Below the pieces are notes generated by a model. The model was not told where the DNA came from. It saw only the letters and a list, made by a program, of their open reading frames with translations, and did no database searches. 64,000 nucleotides of DNA from Streptomyces sp. Edi2 (lineage in GTDB: Bacteria > Actinomycetota > Actinomycetes > Streptomycetales > Streptomycetaceae): NCBI RefSeq assembly GCF_040253635.1, contig NZ_JBEJGX010000003.1, positions 2,356,001-2,420,000 on the forward strand, read 5' to 3'. The position numbers were made by a program, and so were the translations under genes. Below are positions 1 through 7,969 of the stretch, piece after piece. How positions within the stretch are numbered: position 1 is the stretch's first letter; every line of letters starts with the position of its first letter.

Positions 1-437
1 GGCGCGGCCACTGCTCGGTGCACGGCCGCTTCTCGCTGGAGTCCGTGAACGACGTCCGCGCGCGCATCCCGGGCGTCAACGTCCTCGTCCACCCCGAGTG
101 CAAGCACGAGGTCGTGGCGGCGGCGGATTACGTCGGCTCGACGGAGTACATCATCAAGGCGCTGGAGGCCGCCCCGCGCGGCTCGAAGTGGGCGATCGGC
201 ACCGAGCTGAACCTGGTCCGCCGGCTGGCCAACCGCTTCGCCGCGGAGGACAAGGAGATCGTCTTCCTCGACAAGACGGTCTGCTTCTGCTCGACGATGA
301 ACCGCATCGACCTCCCGCACCTGGTGTGGACACTGGAGTCGCTGGCCGCCGGGAAGGTCGTCAACCGCATCCGGGTCGACGAGGAGACGGAGAGCTTTGC
401 GAAGCTGGCGCTGGAGCGGATGCTGGCGTTGCCGTAG
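1..437 (+). CDS. nadA: Quinolinate synthase NadA, C-terminal part
   Basis: Makes quinolinate from iminoaspartate and dihydroxyacetone phosphate in de novo NAD synthesis; cytosolic 4Fe-4S enzyme. The reading frame is open from the window edge and ends at TAG 435-437, so only about 144 C-terminal residues are present and the start lies outside. Visible signatures are HPECKHEVV (an iron-sulfur cysteine), the GSTEYI stretch, the GTELNLVRRL stretch and CFCSTMNRIDLPHLVWTLE near the C-terminus, all typical of NadA. A large hairpin follows at 556-624. Identification is firm; nothing odd is visible in the part present. Confidence 0.93.
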   Translation, partial: RGHCSVHGRFSLESVNDVRARIPGVNVLVHPECKHEVVAAADYVGSTEYIIKALEAAPRGSKWAIGTELNLVRRLANRFAAEDKEIVFLDKTVCFCSTMNRIDLPHLVWTLESLAAGKVVNRIRVDEETESFAKLALERMLALP

Positions 438-555
438 CCCACGCTTTTGGCTTTCCCGTCGTGGGGGTTGCTCGCCGTTTTGCGCCCGCTGCGCGGTGCG
501 CCCGCCGTTGCGCCTGCGGCGGGCCGGTCCGCTGCGCGGGGCTGTGGGTGCGGTG

Positions 556-624
556 ACGGGCCTCCGGGGCCTGGTGTGTGGACTGCTTCGCTTTACGTCC
601 ACACACCAGGCCCCTCCGGCCCGT
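556..624 (+). terminator. Long hairpin downstream of nadA
   Basis: Left arm 556-583 and right arm 597-624 pair over 28 positions with three mismatches around a 13-nt loop (tgcttcgctttac). The surrounding 440-555 is GC-rich with short GCGCC/GGCGC palindromes and no plausible gene. It sits between nadA (plus) and a minus-strand gene ending at 694, so it can end transcription from both sides. Such long hairpins are common dispersed elements in Streptomyces. Confidence 0.6.
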
Positions 625-693
625 CCCCTCCCGTGGGGGAGGAAGTGAACGTGAGTGGGGGCGGGCCATTGGCTCTGCTTGGTGGCGGGGTGG

Positions 694-1140
694 CTATTCC
701 AGGGTCCAGCGGACCTTGTCGCCGCCCTTGATGGCGGTGTGACAGGGGCCCTTCTTGATCTTCTCCTCGTTCACGTACGCGTTCCACTTCTTCTTGCCCT
801 CGGCGGCGTCGCCGTGGATCTCGGTGACGACGAAATCCTGGGCTTTGGTGTCCCAGCGCGCCTTCACGCCGCCGAGGCCGTACTGCTCATCGGCGTCGAC
901 CAGGGCGGTGAGGGGCGTGGGCGAGAGACCGTCGGCGGCGCAGTAGAAACCGCCCAGGAGCGTGCGCGGTCCCGTGATGACGAGTCCCACGCTCGCGGTG
1001 TAGGGGCCGCCGGTCACGCCGACGCGGACCCGGACGTCGCCCGACGAGGCGAGGGCGGACGGCGGTCCCGCGAGAGCCAGGGCGAGGCCCAGCCCGAGCG
1101 CGATGACGGGGGTGGCCCTGTGGGCCAGCGCGGACGGCAC
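694..1140 (-). CDS. Small secreted DUF4430-like protein
   Basis: 148 aa. The N-terminus (Met, a few polar residues, then a hydrophobic run TPVIALGLGLALALAG and a P-S-A-L-A-S cleavage-like site around residue 31) looks like a Sec signal peptide, so the mature protein of about 117 aa is probably extracellular. Two cysteines, in FYCAADG and GPCHTAI, could form a disulfide. The C-terminal half (KKWNAYVNEEKIKKG followed by IKGGDKVRWTLE) has the look of DUF4430, a small beta-rich domain related to the transcobalamin C-terminal fold. No catalytic residues are seen and no function is assigned. It is monocistronic, and a six-copy 16-bp direct repeat lies 70-165 bp upstream of its start. Confidence 0.75.
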   Translation of the reverse strand: MPSALAHRATPVIALGLGLALALAGPPSALASSGDVRVRVGVTGGPYTASVGLVITGPRTLLGGFYCAADGLSPTPLTALVDADEQYGLGGVKARWDTKAQDFVVTEIHGDAAEGKKKWNAYVNEEKIKKGPCHTAIKGGDKVRWTLE

Positions 1141-1208
1141 GGTTGCTCACCTTTCGTCGGTCCAGCTCCACCCGCCACGAAACCACCGGCCCCCGCGATC
1201 GGCGAGAG

Positions 1209-1304
1209 GTGCACGGCCAAATGTGTGCACCGCCGTATCCGTGCACCGCCACCTGGGTGCGCCGCCAAGTCCGTGCGACGCCAATTGCGTGCGCCGCTCC
1301 GCCC
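1209..1304. repeat. Six 16-bp direct repeats (iterons) upstream of the secreted-protein gene
   Basis: Units start at 1209, 1225, 1241, 1257, 1273 and 1289 with an exact 16-bp period. Each opens with GTGC and the core is GTGCACCGCC or GTGCGCCGCC; the last six bases vary. The array lies in the 196-bp gap between two minus-strand genes, upstream of the start at 1140. Confidence 0.8.
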
Positions 1305-1336
1305 GCAGACGGAGCGTCACGTGCTCCGCTACCGCT

Positions 1337-1711
1337 CTACAGATAGATCTGCTGACGGCAGGCCCGGCAGCAGGTCCGGCCCTCGCACAATCTGGTCTCC
1401 CCGTGGTCGCAGGGCTCCGGCAGCCGGTCACCCCGGCTGACCGCGATCCGTAACACGTCCCGCAGCGCCTGGTGGAGTGCGGCGGCCGTCCGGCACAGCT
1501 CCCGGGCATCGGCGCCCCGTACGGCGGGCCGGGCCCCGGTCTCCTCCAGCAGGGCCTCGGCGGCTTCGATCAGCTCGTCCTCGGCATGGTCGGCCAGCAG
1601 GGAGAGGGGGCTGTCGGGGTTGTCCGTGCTCAGGTAGCACGGGGCGCCGTCCGGCCTGGTCCACGGCAGCAGCCGCGGAGGCGAACACCGCGGCGGCGAA
1701 CTCTCGAACAT
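1337..1711 (-). CDS. Hypothetical Cys-rich-tail protein divergent from the XRE gene
   Basis: 124 aa from ATG 1711, chosen because GGAAG lies about 7 nt upstream; an in-frame start at 1780 would add 23 residues without a comparable site. The middle is an acidic helical stretch (LADHAEDELIEAAEALLEE). The C-terminus has CDHGETRLCEGRTCCRACRQ, five cysteines and a histidine, suggesting a small zinc or disulfide knot. It is divergent from the XRE regulator starting at 1840, and proteins of this sort often accompany XRE/DUF397 pairs in streptomycetes. Function unknown. Confidence 0.7.
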   Translation of the reverse strand: MFESSPPRCSPPRLLPWTRPDGAPCYLSTDNPDSPLSLLADHAEDELIEAAEALLEETGARPAVRGADARELCRTAAALHQALRDVLRIAVSRGDRLPEPCDHGETRLCEGRTCCRACRQQIYL

Positions 1712-1839
1712 ATGGCTCGCTTCCTTCGAATCGACCCTTCTCATTACCGTGTGTATCGCCATCGCCACCCCGTGGGACATGGCCTCAACGCGGGTGTCTC
1801 GTCCGCCTGTTGAGCTGGGACGACCGAGAGCTGACGGAT

Positions 1840-2685
1840 ATGAAGTTCACGTCGAAGGAACTGACCCCGTACCTGTCCGCACGCCACTTCTTCGGCTCCG
1901 AACAGCGCCGCCACCGCGAGCGCGCAAAACTGTCGCTGGTGCAGTTGGCGAACATCGTCAACTTCGGCAAGAGCACGCTGGCGCGCGTCGAAGCGGCAGA
2001 GCTGATGCCACCGCCGGAACTCCCCGCCGCGCTCGACGCGGCATTCGGCACGGAGGAGTACTTCCACGGCCTGTACCAGCTGGCGAAGAGGGAGGCACAT
2101 CCGGATCAGTACCGGCGGTTCATGGACTTCGAGGCACGCGCCGAGGTGATCGAGGTCTATGAACCGCAGGCCGTGCCTGGATTGCTGCAGACCAAGGAGT
2201 ACGCTCGCGACTCTCTGGGCTGCCAGGAAGACTTGACCAAGGAACAGGTCGAAGAGCGCGTCAACGCCCGGATGTCCCGTCAGGAGCGTCTGCGATCGGC
2301 CGCCCGGCCATACCGATGGGTGATCATCGACGAGGCTGTGCTCCGGCGGCACGCGGGCGGCAGGGAGTGCATGCACAAACAACTGGCTCGGCTGCTCGAA
2401 CAGGTGGATACTCCCGACAGTAAGGTGCAGGTCATGCCGTTCAGCGCGGGTCCGTACCCGCTGATGGGCGGCGCCCTGAATCTGCTGACGCTTCCCAACG
2501 GCTCCACCATGGCCTACGAAGAGGGCATCGAGACCGCGCACCTCCACGAGGGTTCGGAAGCTGTGAAGAAGTGGCGGCGTCGGTACGAGGTGCTGCGTGC
2601 GAATGCCCTCTCACTGACGGAGTCAGCGGACCTGATCCGAAAGGCAATGGAGGACTACAAGCCATGCGACACACATCCGAGTTGA
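1840..2685 (+). CDS. XRE-family regulator with DUF5753 sensor domain
   Basis: 281 aa from ATG 1840 (GAGAG 10 nt upstream). Residues about 15-70 form an N-terminal helix-turn-helix (RRHRERAKLSLVQLANIV, then GKSTLARVE); residues about 95-270 match the DUF5753 effector region (YEPQAVPGLLQTKEYAR, VIIDEAVLRR, VQVMPFSAGPYP). Members of this family pair with a DUF397 protein, often encoded directly downstream, and in some cases behave as a toxin-antitoxin-like or developmental switch. Here the last 22 nt overlap the first DUF397 gene, so the two are translationally coupled. The 3' end of this gene is also duplicated downstream at about 2937-2980. Confidence 0.92.
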   Translation: MKFTSKELTPYLSARHFFGSEQRRHRERAKLSLVQLANIVNFGKSTLARVEAAELMPPPELPAALDAAFGTEEYFHGLYQLAKREAHPDQYRRFMDFEARAEVIEVYEPQAVPGLLQTKEYARDSLGCQEDLTKEQVEERVNARMSRQERLRSAARPYRWVIIDEAVLRRHAGGRECMHKQLARLLEQVDTPDSKVQVMPFSAGPYPLMGGALNLLTLPNGSTMAYEEGIETAHLHEGSEAVKKWRRRYEVLRANALSLTESADLIRKAMEDYKPCDTHPS

Positions 2686-2867
2686 GCGCGGCTCGCTGGC
2701 GCAAGAGCAGCTACAGCAACACCAATGGCGGAAGCTGCGTCGAGGTCGCCGACGACTTCCCCGGCCTCGTGCCCGTACGGGACAGCAAGAACCCCCACGG
2801 CCCCGCGCTCCTCATCCCCCACGCGGCCTGGAGCACCTTCGTGGAATCCCTCAAGGACCAGAGCTAA
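2664..2867 (+). CDS. DUF397 protein, copy 1
   Basis: 67 aa from ATG 2664, inside the XRE reading frame in another phase. It carries the DUF397 hallmarks: RWRKSSYSNTNGG, C-V-E-V-A, VRDSKNPHGPAL and a C-terminal W-STFVESLKD. DUF397 proteins are small partners of DUF5753-type XRE regulators. Its closest relative in the window is the next gene, with which it shares most residues. The ribosome site is provided by GGAGG at 2650-2653, within the XRE coding sequence. Confidence 0.92.
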   Translation: MRHTSELSAARWRKSSYSNTNGGSCVEVADDFPGLVPVRDSKNPHGPALLIPHAAWSTFVESLKDQS

Positions 2868-2980
2868 CAGCGGCGTTCGCCCTTCCCGGCACATCGCGGG
2901 GAAGGGCTGCGCTACAGCAGCAGGGCACCTCTCACGAAGTCGGCGGATCTGATCCGAAAGGCAATGGAGGACCACAGGCC

Positions 2981-3187
2981 ATGCGACACGCCCCGGTTGA
3001 CCTGAGCACCGCCCGCTGGCGCAAGAGCAGTTACAGCAACTCCAACGGTGGCGAATGCATCGAGATCGCCGAGGACTTCGCCGGCCTCGTCCCCGTACGC
3101 GACAGCAAGAACCCCCACGGCCCCGCACTCCTCATCCCCCACGCGGCCTGGACCACATTCGTGGAATCCCTCAAGGACCAGGGCTAG
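2981..3187 (+). CDS. DUF397 protein, copy 2
   Basis: 68 aa from ATG 2981. It shares nearly all of copy 1: RWRKSSYSNSNGGEC, VRDSKNPHGPALLIPHAAW and the SLKDQ tail; it differs by one inserted codon near residue 6 and changes such as EIAEDFAGL for EVADDFPGL. The 45 bases before its start repeat the end of the XRE gene, including the GGAGG, so this copy inherited its translation signal through the duplication. Probably another partner of the same regulator, or a diverging paralogue. Confidence 0.9.
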   Translation: MRHAPVDLSTARWRKSSYSNSNGGECIEIAEDFAGLVPVRDSKNPHGPALLIPHAAWTTFVESLKDQG

Positions 3188-3231
3188 TACACCGCTCGGG
3201 CCGTCCCGGTGCGTCGCCGGGTCGGGTCCGG

Positions 3232-4317
3232 TCACAGGGAAACGCGCTGCCCGGCGGCGGTGACGGTGATGCGGTAGCGGTCGCGGGGCGGGCTGCCCTG
3301 GGTCCGCCAGGCGTGGTAGGCGTGCTCGACCTCGTCCCACAGGCGGCGTGGGCCGTGCTGTTCCGTGTCGTATACCGCACGGCCGGGGACGTATTCGGCG
3401 GTGGCCCATGATGTGCGGGCGTCGTCGAAGAGCCAGTACGTGGCCTCGTCGCTGCCGTCGTCGGCGTGGCACAGCAGCGGCCAGGCGTCCCGCACCCGCA
3501 GTCCGACGGCGAAGCGGGCGTGCGGATCGTCCTCCAGTACCCGGGGGTCGAGCGTGGTCATGGAGTGCTCGCCCTCCTCGCCGTGGTACCAGTCCCTGAT
3601 GCGGCCGTAGGAGCGGCGCTGCTGGCGGGCCCACATGAAGGCCGGGCGGCCGGAGAAGCCGCCGGTGGCCCGTCCGTCGCGGACCGTCAGGGTGGCGAAC
3701 GAGTAGGAGTGGAACGACGAGCCCCACGGGGTGAGGATCGTGCCGCCCGGGGCGGTCTGTTCCACCCAGGCGTAGGGGATGTCGCGGACCGTGCAGGTCG
3801 CGATGATCCGGTCGAAGGGGGCCCGAGCGGGGACGCCCGCCAGGCCGTCGCCGCACTCCATGTGGGGGTGCAGGCCCGCCCGGGCGAGGTTGTCCCGGGC
3901 GATGTCGTGCAGGGCCTTGTCGGTCTCGATCGTGGTCGTACGGTCCCCGCCGAGCCGGTGGGCGAGCCAGGCGGCGTGGTAGCCGGTGCCGGTGCCGACC
4001 TCCAGTACGGAGTCGCCGTCCCGGACGATCGCGGCCATCGCCAGCATGAGGGAGGGCATGGACGTCGAGCAGGTGGGAAAGGCCACCTCGCCCGCCGCGC
4101 GCCGGCCGTCGTTGTGCTGGGTGATCAGGGGCAGGTCGGCGTAGACCATCCGACGCCACTCCGCCTCGTCCGCGGCGCGGGAGACCGTGCGGTCGGCCAC
4201 CTCGAAGGTGTCAGGGACGAAGTGCGCGCGGTCGACGGCGGCGACCGTCGTTGCCCACTCCGGGGGCAACTCGCCCTTGTTGTGCAGGATTTCCACCAGC
4301 CGGCTCGGCGAGGACAT
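3232..4317 (-). CDS. RiPP-associated PIMT-like O-methyltransferase
   Basis: 361 aa from ATG 4317 (AGGGGG about 8 nt upstream). The first ~215 residues resemble protein-L-isoaspartate O-methyltransferase: TSMPSLMLAM at 94-103, the SAM-binding loop VLEVGTGTG at 113-121, then IETDKALHDIARDNL and FDRIIATCTVRDIP. An extra ~145-residue C-terminal region ends in LWDEVEHAYHAWRTQG and a DRYRITVTAAGQRV tail; canonical PIMT repair enzymes (about 210-225 aa) lack it, whereas methyltransferases of lanthipeptide, graspetide and imiditide clusters have it. The start lies 11 nt after the stop of a 36-codon peptide gene, so the two form an operon. Inferred role: methyl-esterify an Asp of that peptide, which then collapses to an aspartimide. 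No lanthipeptide cyclase, ATP-grasp ligase or protease gene is nearby. Confidence 0.85.
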   Translation of the reverse strand: MSSPSRLVEILHNKGELPPEWATTVAAVDRAHFVPDTFEVADRTVSRAADEAEWRRMVYADLPLITQHNDGRRAAGEVAFPTCSTSMPSLMLAMAAIVRDGDSVLEVGTGTGYHAAWLAHRLGGDRTTTIETDKALHDIARDNLARAGLHPHMECGDGLAGVPARAPFDRIIATCTVRDIPYAWVEQTAPGGTILTPWGSSFHSYSFATLTVRDGRATGGFSGRPAFMWARQQRRSYGRIRDWYHGEEGEHSMTTLDPRVLEDDPHARFAVGLRVRDAWPLLCHADDGSDEATYWLFDDARTSWATAEYVPGRAVYDTEQHGPRRLWDEVEHAYHAWRTQGSPPRDRYRITVTAAGQRVSL

Positions 4318-4328
4318 GGCGCCGCCCC

Positions 4329-4439
4329 CTACTTCTTCGGCGGATCGGTCACCGGCTTGGTCCACCGGCCGTCGGATTCCTTCGGGCTCTGCTGCTTGTC
4401 GCCCTCCTCGCCGCCCTTGCCGTCCCCGTGCTTGCCCAT
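4329..4439 (-). CDS. Candidate RiPP (imiditide-like) precursor peptide
   Basis: 36 aa from ATG 4439, too short for most gene callers. An excellent ribosome site, GGGGGAG, ends 6 nt before the ATG. The peptide is very hydrophilic and charged (seven Lys, four Asp, three Glu, no Cys), with GDG at 5-7 and the segment KESDGRWTKPVTDPPKK at 20-36. Asp23-Gly24 is the classic aspartimide-prone dipeptide and is followed by Arg-Trp-Thr-Lys-Pro. Lack of Cys and the single Ser/Thr-poor core argue against a lanthipeptide. Its stop is 11 nt before the methyltransferase start. That it is a precursor is inferred from size, position and the partner's RiPP-type C-terminus; I cannot compare it with known precursors here. 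Confidence 0.7.
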   Translation of the reverse strand: MGKHGDGKGGEEGDKQQSPKESDGRWTKPVTDPPKK

Positions 4440-4541
4440 CGTGCTCCCCCTTCGTCGGTGCGGGGCCGTTGCGGGCCCCGGGACGGGGATGCCCAGCACG
4501 ATGCCCCTGCAAGCACCGGCCTGCGGGGGCATCGTTTCTGC

Positions 4542-4632
4542 GTCACCTTGTCGGTGGGGTCACCTTGTCGGTGGTGGCACCCCCGTCGGTGGCTTCACCT
4601 CGTCGTCGGTGTCGCGCCTCGTCGTCGGCGTC
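4542..4632. repeat. Degenerate GTCGGTGG repeats
   Basis: Five degenerate units of 16-19 bp, beginning GTCACCTTGTCGGTGG at 4542 and again at 4559, then CCCGTCGGTGG, CTCGTCGTCGGTG and CTCGTCGTCGGCG. The array fills the promoter-side gap upstream of the peptide gene and runs up to the stop codon of the RND gene. Confidence 0.6.
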
Positions 4633-7600
4633 ACACGCTCGCCGGCTCCGGTGTGCGGTCGGTCTCCTCGGGCTGCGGGCCGTCCTTGGCGGAGCGCTTC
4701 GCGGCCTTCTTCTTCGCCCGGCGCTCCTTGCGGAGCTCGATCATCGCGTAGAGCGTCGGGACGAGGAGGAGGGTGAGCAGGGTGGAGGTGATGAGACCGC
4801 CTATCACGACCACGGCGAGCGGCTGGGAGATGAAGCCGCCGTCACCGGTGATGGACAGTGCCATCGGGAGCAGCGCCATGATCGTGGCCAGGGCGGTCAT
4901 CAGGATCGGGCGGAGGCGGTGGCGGCCGCCCTCGATGACCGCTTCGACGACGCCGTAACCCTGCGCCCGGTACTGGTTGATGAGGTCGATCAGCACGATG
5001 GCGTTGGTGACCACGATGCCGATCAGCATCAGCATGCCGATCATCGCCGGGACACCCAGCGGGGTGCCGGTGGCGACCAGCAGGCCGATCGCGCCGGTCG
5101 CCGCGAAGGGGATCGAGACGAGCAGGATCAGCGGCTGGACCAGCGAGCGGAAGGTGCCGACCAGGAGCATGAAGACGATGGCGATGGCCGCCAGCATCGC
5201 CAGGCCCAGCGAGGAGAACGCGTCGGTCTGGTCCTGGGAGACGCCGCCGATCTCGGCGGAGGCACCCTCGGGCAGCTTCAGGGCATTGATCTTGCTCTGC
5301 AGCGTGGCGCTGACCGCGCCGGTGTTGTCGCCGGTCGGCTTGGCGGTGATGGTCGCCGAACGGGCCCCGTCGATCCGGGTCATCTGGACCGGGCCGGGGA
5401 CGGTCTGCACCGTGGCGAGCGTGCTGAGCTTGGCCGGGCCCGCCGGCGTCGGCACGGCCAGGTCCTTCAGCTCGGCCACGGTGGTGGCCGGGTGGGCCGA
5501 CTTGATCACGATGTCGCGCTCGGTGTCGTCCAGGACGGCCTTGCCGCTGGTGGTGCCGCGTACCGCCTGGGCGACCGCACCGCCGAGGGTGGTCTGGTTG
5601 TAACCGGCCGCGGCCGCCTTGTCGTTGGGCTTCACGGAGATCCGCGGCACGCTCTGGGCGAGGTCGCTCTGGACGTCGGTGACGTCGTCGAGACCGGCCA
5701 CGGTCTTGCGGACCTGCTCACTGGCCTTCTTCAGGACATCGCCGTCGGCGGCCTTGACGACCACGCTCAGGTCCTGGCTGCCGAAGCCGCCGCCCGCGGT
5801 GACGGTGGTGTCGCCGATGGACGGGCCGAGCTTGTCGAGACCGGTCCGCAGGTCGTCGGTGACCTTGCCGGAGTCCGCGGCGTCCTTCAGCTTGAGCTGG
5901 TAGGAGGCCTGGTTGGCGCCGGTGCCGCCGCCGAAGGCCGCCATGAAGCCGGAGGAGCCGACGGTGGCCTGGTAGTCGGCGATGTCGTCGTTGGCCGCGA
6001 GCAGCTTCTCGACCTTCTTGGCCTGCTTGTCGGCCGCGTCCAGGCTGGTGCCGGGCTTGAGCTCCTGCTTGAGGGTGAGGGTGTCCTGGTCGCCCTGGTC
6101 GAGGAAGTTGGTCTTCAGGAGCGGGCCCATGCCGAAGGTGGCGAGGAGGACCACGACGGCGATGACCAGGCTGGTGACCCGGCGGCGGGTCGCGAACCGC
6201 AGGACGGGGACGTAGAGGCGCTGCAGCGGGCTCTTGGCCTCCTTCTCCTCGGCCTGGCGGCGCAGGTCGTCCGGGGTGGTGCCCTCGGGGATCCGCGGGG
6301 CGCGCAGGAACCAGAACGAGAGGACCGGCACGACCGTCAGGGAGACGATCAGGGAGGACAGCAGGGCGACGGTGACGGTCAGGGAGAAGGAGCCGAAGAG
6401 GGCGCCCACCATGCCGCCGACCACGCCGATCGGCAGGAACACCGCGACCGTGGTGAGGGTGGAGGAGGTGATCGCTCCGGAGACCTCCTTGACGGCGGAG
6501 AGGATGGCCTCGCGGCGCTCCTCGCCGTAGCCCAGGTGCCGCTTGATGTTCTCCAGGACGACGATCGAGTCGTCGACGACGCGGCCGATCGCAATGGTCA
6601 GCGCGCCGAGGGTGAGCATGTTCAGGGAGAGGTCCCCGGTCCACAGCACGATCAGGGTGATGACGACCGAGAGCGGGATGGAGACCGCGGTGACCAGCGT
6701 CGAGCGCAGGCTGAGCAGGAAGACCAGGATGACGATGACCGCCATGGCGAGGCCGAGCAGGCCCTCGGTGGTCAGCGACTCTATCGACTTGGAGACCGCC
6801 GGGCCCTGGTCGGAGGCGACCGTGACCTCGGTGCCCTTGCCCAGGTCCTGACGGATCTTCGGCAGCTTGTCCTTGACCGCGTCGGAGATCGCGACCGCGC
6901 TGCCGTCCTGGTCCATCGTCACCCGGAGGGCGAGGCTGGGCTTGCCGTCGGTGCGGGTGATCGAGGTCGGGGTGGCGGCCTGCTCCTTGACGGTGGCGAC
7001 ATCGCCGAGCCGGACCGGACCGGACGGGCGGGCGGCGCTCGCGCCTGCCCCCGCGCCGGAGTCACCGGCTGCCGCGGACGGCGCGATCGACAGGTCCCGG
7101 ATCTGCTTGACGGCGGTGAACCCCGCGCCGACCTGCACGGTCTTGCTCTTGCCTGCTTCGGCGAACGAACCGGCGGGCACCGAGGTACCGCCGGCCTCCA
7201 GCGCCTGGCCCAGCGCCTGGGAGGTCAGCCCGGCGGCGGCGAGCTTCTTGTCGTCGGGGGTGACCGCGACGATCCGGTCCTGGACGCCGTCCACGCTGAC
7301 CTGGCTGACGCCGTCGATGTTCTTGAGGTCCGGCACCACGCTGCGGTTGAGCTGGTCGGCCAGCGTCTGCTGGTCCTTGGAGCCGGAGGAGACGGCCAGG
7401 ACCACGGTGGGGATGTCATCGGTCGAGCCGGACACCACCTGCGGGTCGACGTCGTCGGGCAGCTTGGCGCGGGCGCGGTTCACGGCCTGCTGGACGTCGG
7501 CGACCAGGCGCTTGGAGTCATTGCCGTAGTCGAACTGCGCCATGATGACGCCCGAGCCCTCGCTCGACGTCGAGGTGACGGACTTGATGCCGTCGACCGC

Positions 7601-7819
7601 CTGGACACCGTCCTCCAGCGGCTCGATCACCTGCTTCTCGATGACCTCGGGGGAGGCGCCCTGGTAGGGGGCCATCACGGACACCATCGGGAGTTCGATG
7701 GACGGCAGGAGCTGCTGCTTGAGCTGCGGGATCGCGATGGCGCCGAAGGCGATCGCCACGATCGACATCAGCGCTATCAGGCCCCGTTGTACGAGGCTGA
7801 GTCGGGACAGCCAGGACAT
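4631..7819 (-). CDS. RND efflux transporter, AcrB/SwrC type
   Basis: 1062 aa from ATG 7819 (AGAGAG upstream). Proton-driven inner-membrane exporter of the hydrophobe/amphiphile RND class. The layout is typical: TM1 at the N-terminus (GLIALMSIVAIAFGAIAIP), a first periplasmic-type loop with PYQGASPEVIEKQVIEPLE, a TM block with the proton-relay motif GRVVDDSIVVLENI, a second outer loop, and a final TM block (MLMLIGIVVTNAIVLIDLINQYR). The tail is charged (RKERRAKKKAAKR). Gram-positive members act without an outer-membrane channel. It lies 150 bp downstream of the two-component genes on the same strand, so control by that pair is likely. Substrate unknown. Confidence 0.92.
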   Translation of the reverse strand: MSWLSRLSLVQRGLIALMSIVAIAFGAIAIPQLKQQLLPSIELPMVSVMAPYQGASPEVIEKQVIEPLEDGVQAVDGIKSVTSTSSEGSGVIMAQFDYGNDSKRLVADVQQAVNRARAKLPDDVDPQVVSGSTDDIPTVVLAVSSGSKDQQTLADQLNRSVVPDLKNIDGVSQVSVDGVQDRIVAVTPDDKKLAAAGLTSQALGQALEAGGTSVPAGSFAEAGKSKTVQVGAGFTAVKQIRDLSIAPSAAAGDSGAGAGASAARPSGPVRLGDVATVKEQAATPTSITRTDGKPSLALRVTMDQDGSAVAISDAVKDKLPKIRQDLGKGTEVTVASDQGPAVSKSIESLTTEGLLGLAMAVIVILVFLLSLRSTLVTAVSIPLSVVITLIVLWTGDLSLNMLTLGALTIAIGRVVDDSIVVLENIKRHLGYGEERREAILSAVKEVSGAITSSTLTTVAVFLPIGVVGGMVGALFGSFSLTVTVALLSSLIVSLTVVPVLSFWFLRAPRIPEGTTPDDLRRQAEEKEAKSPLQRLYVPVLRFATRRRVTSLVIAVVVLLATFGMGPLLKTNFLDQGDQDTLTLKQELKPGTSLDAADKQAKKVEKLLAANDDIADYQATVGSSGFMAAFGGGTGANQASYQLKLKDAADSGKVTDDLRTGLDKLGPSIGDTTVTAGGGFGSQDLSVVVKAADGDVLKKASEQVRKTVAGLDDVTDVQSDLAQSVPRISVKPNDKAAAAGYNQTTLGGAVAQAVRGTTSGKAVLDDTERDIVIKSAHPATTVAELKDLAVPTPAGPAKLSTLATVQTVPGPVQMTRIDGARSATITAKPTGDNTGAVSATLQSKINALKLPEGASAEIGGVSQDQTDAFSSLGLAMLAAIAIVFMLLVGTFRSLVQPLILLVSIPFAATGAIGLLVATGTPLGVPAMIGMLMLIGIVVTNAIVLIDLINQYRAQGYGVVEAVIEGGRHRLRPILMTALATIMALLPMALSITGDGGFISQPLAVVVIGGLITSTLLTLLLVPTLYAMIELRKERRAKKKAAKRSAKDGPQPEETDRTPEPASV

Positions 7820-7969
7820 GGGTGGGGTCTCTCTTCTGTTCTGAAACGGTCGGCGGGGCCTTTCCGGGCCCACCTACACCTTCCGCCATGCCCTGGCCGG
7901 TTTTCCTCGCTCGCAGGTCGGTTTCCGGCCGGGGCCCGTACCGCGTTGGGAGTACGGGCCCCTCCCCCT

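Larger units (their letters stand above)
2620..3187 (+). repeat. Tandem duplication of a DUF397 unit with the 3' end of the XRE gene
   Basis: About 2620-2867 and 2937-3187 are two copies of one unit, offset 317-320 bp. The copied part starts inside the XRE gene: TGATCCGAAAGGCAATGGAG occurs in both before the two ATG starts. The spacer 2868-2936 is not duplicated. Confidence 0.88.

Noticed and set aside
1209..1304. Replication origin iterons
   Set aside because: No replication protein gene is near and the window is core chromosome; the array is better read as a promoter element.
2664..3187. Frameshifted single DUF397 gene
   Set aside because: Both copies are complete with own start, stop and ribosome site, so they are two genes.
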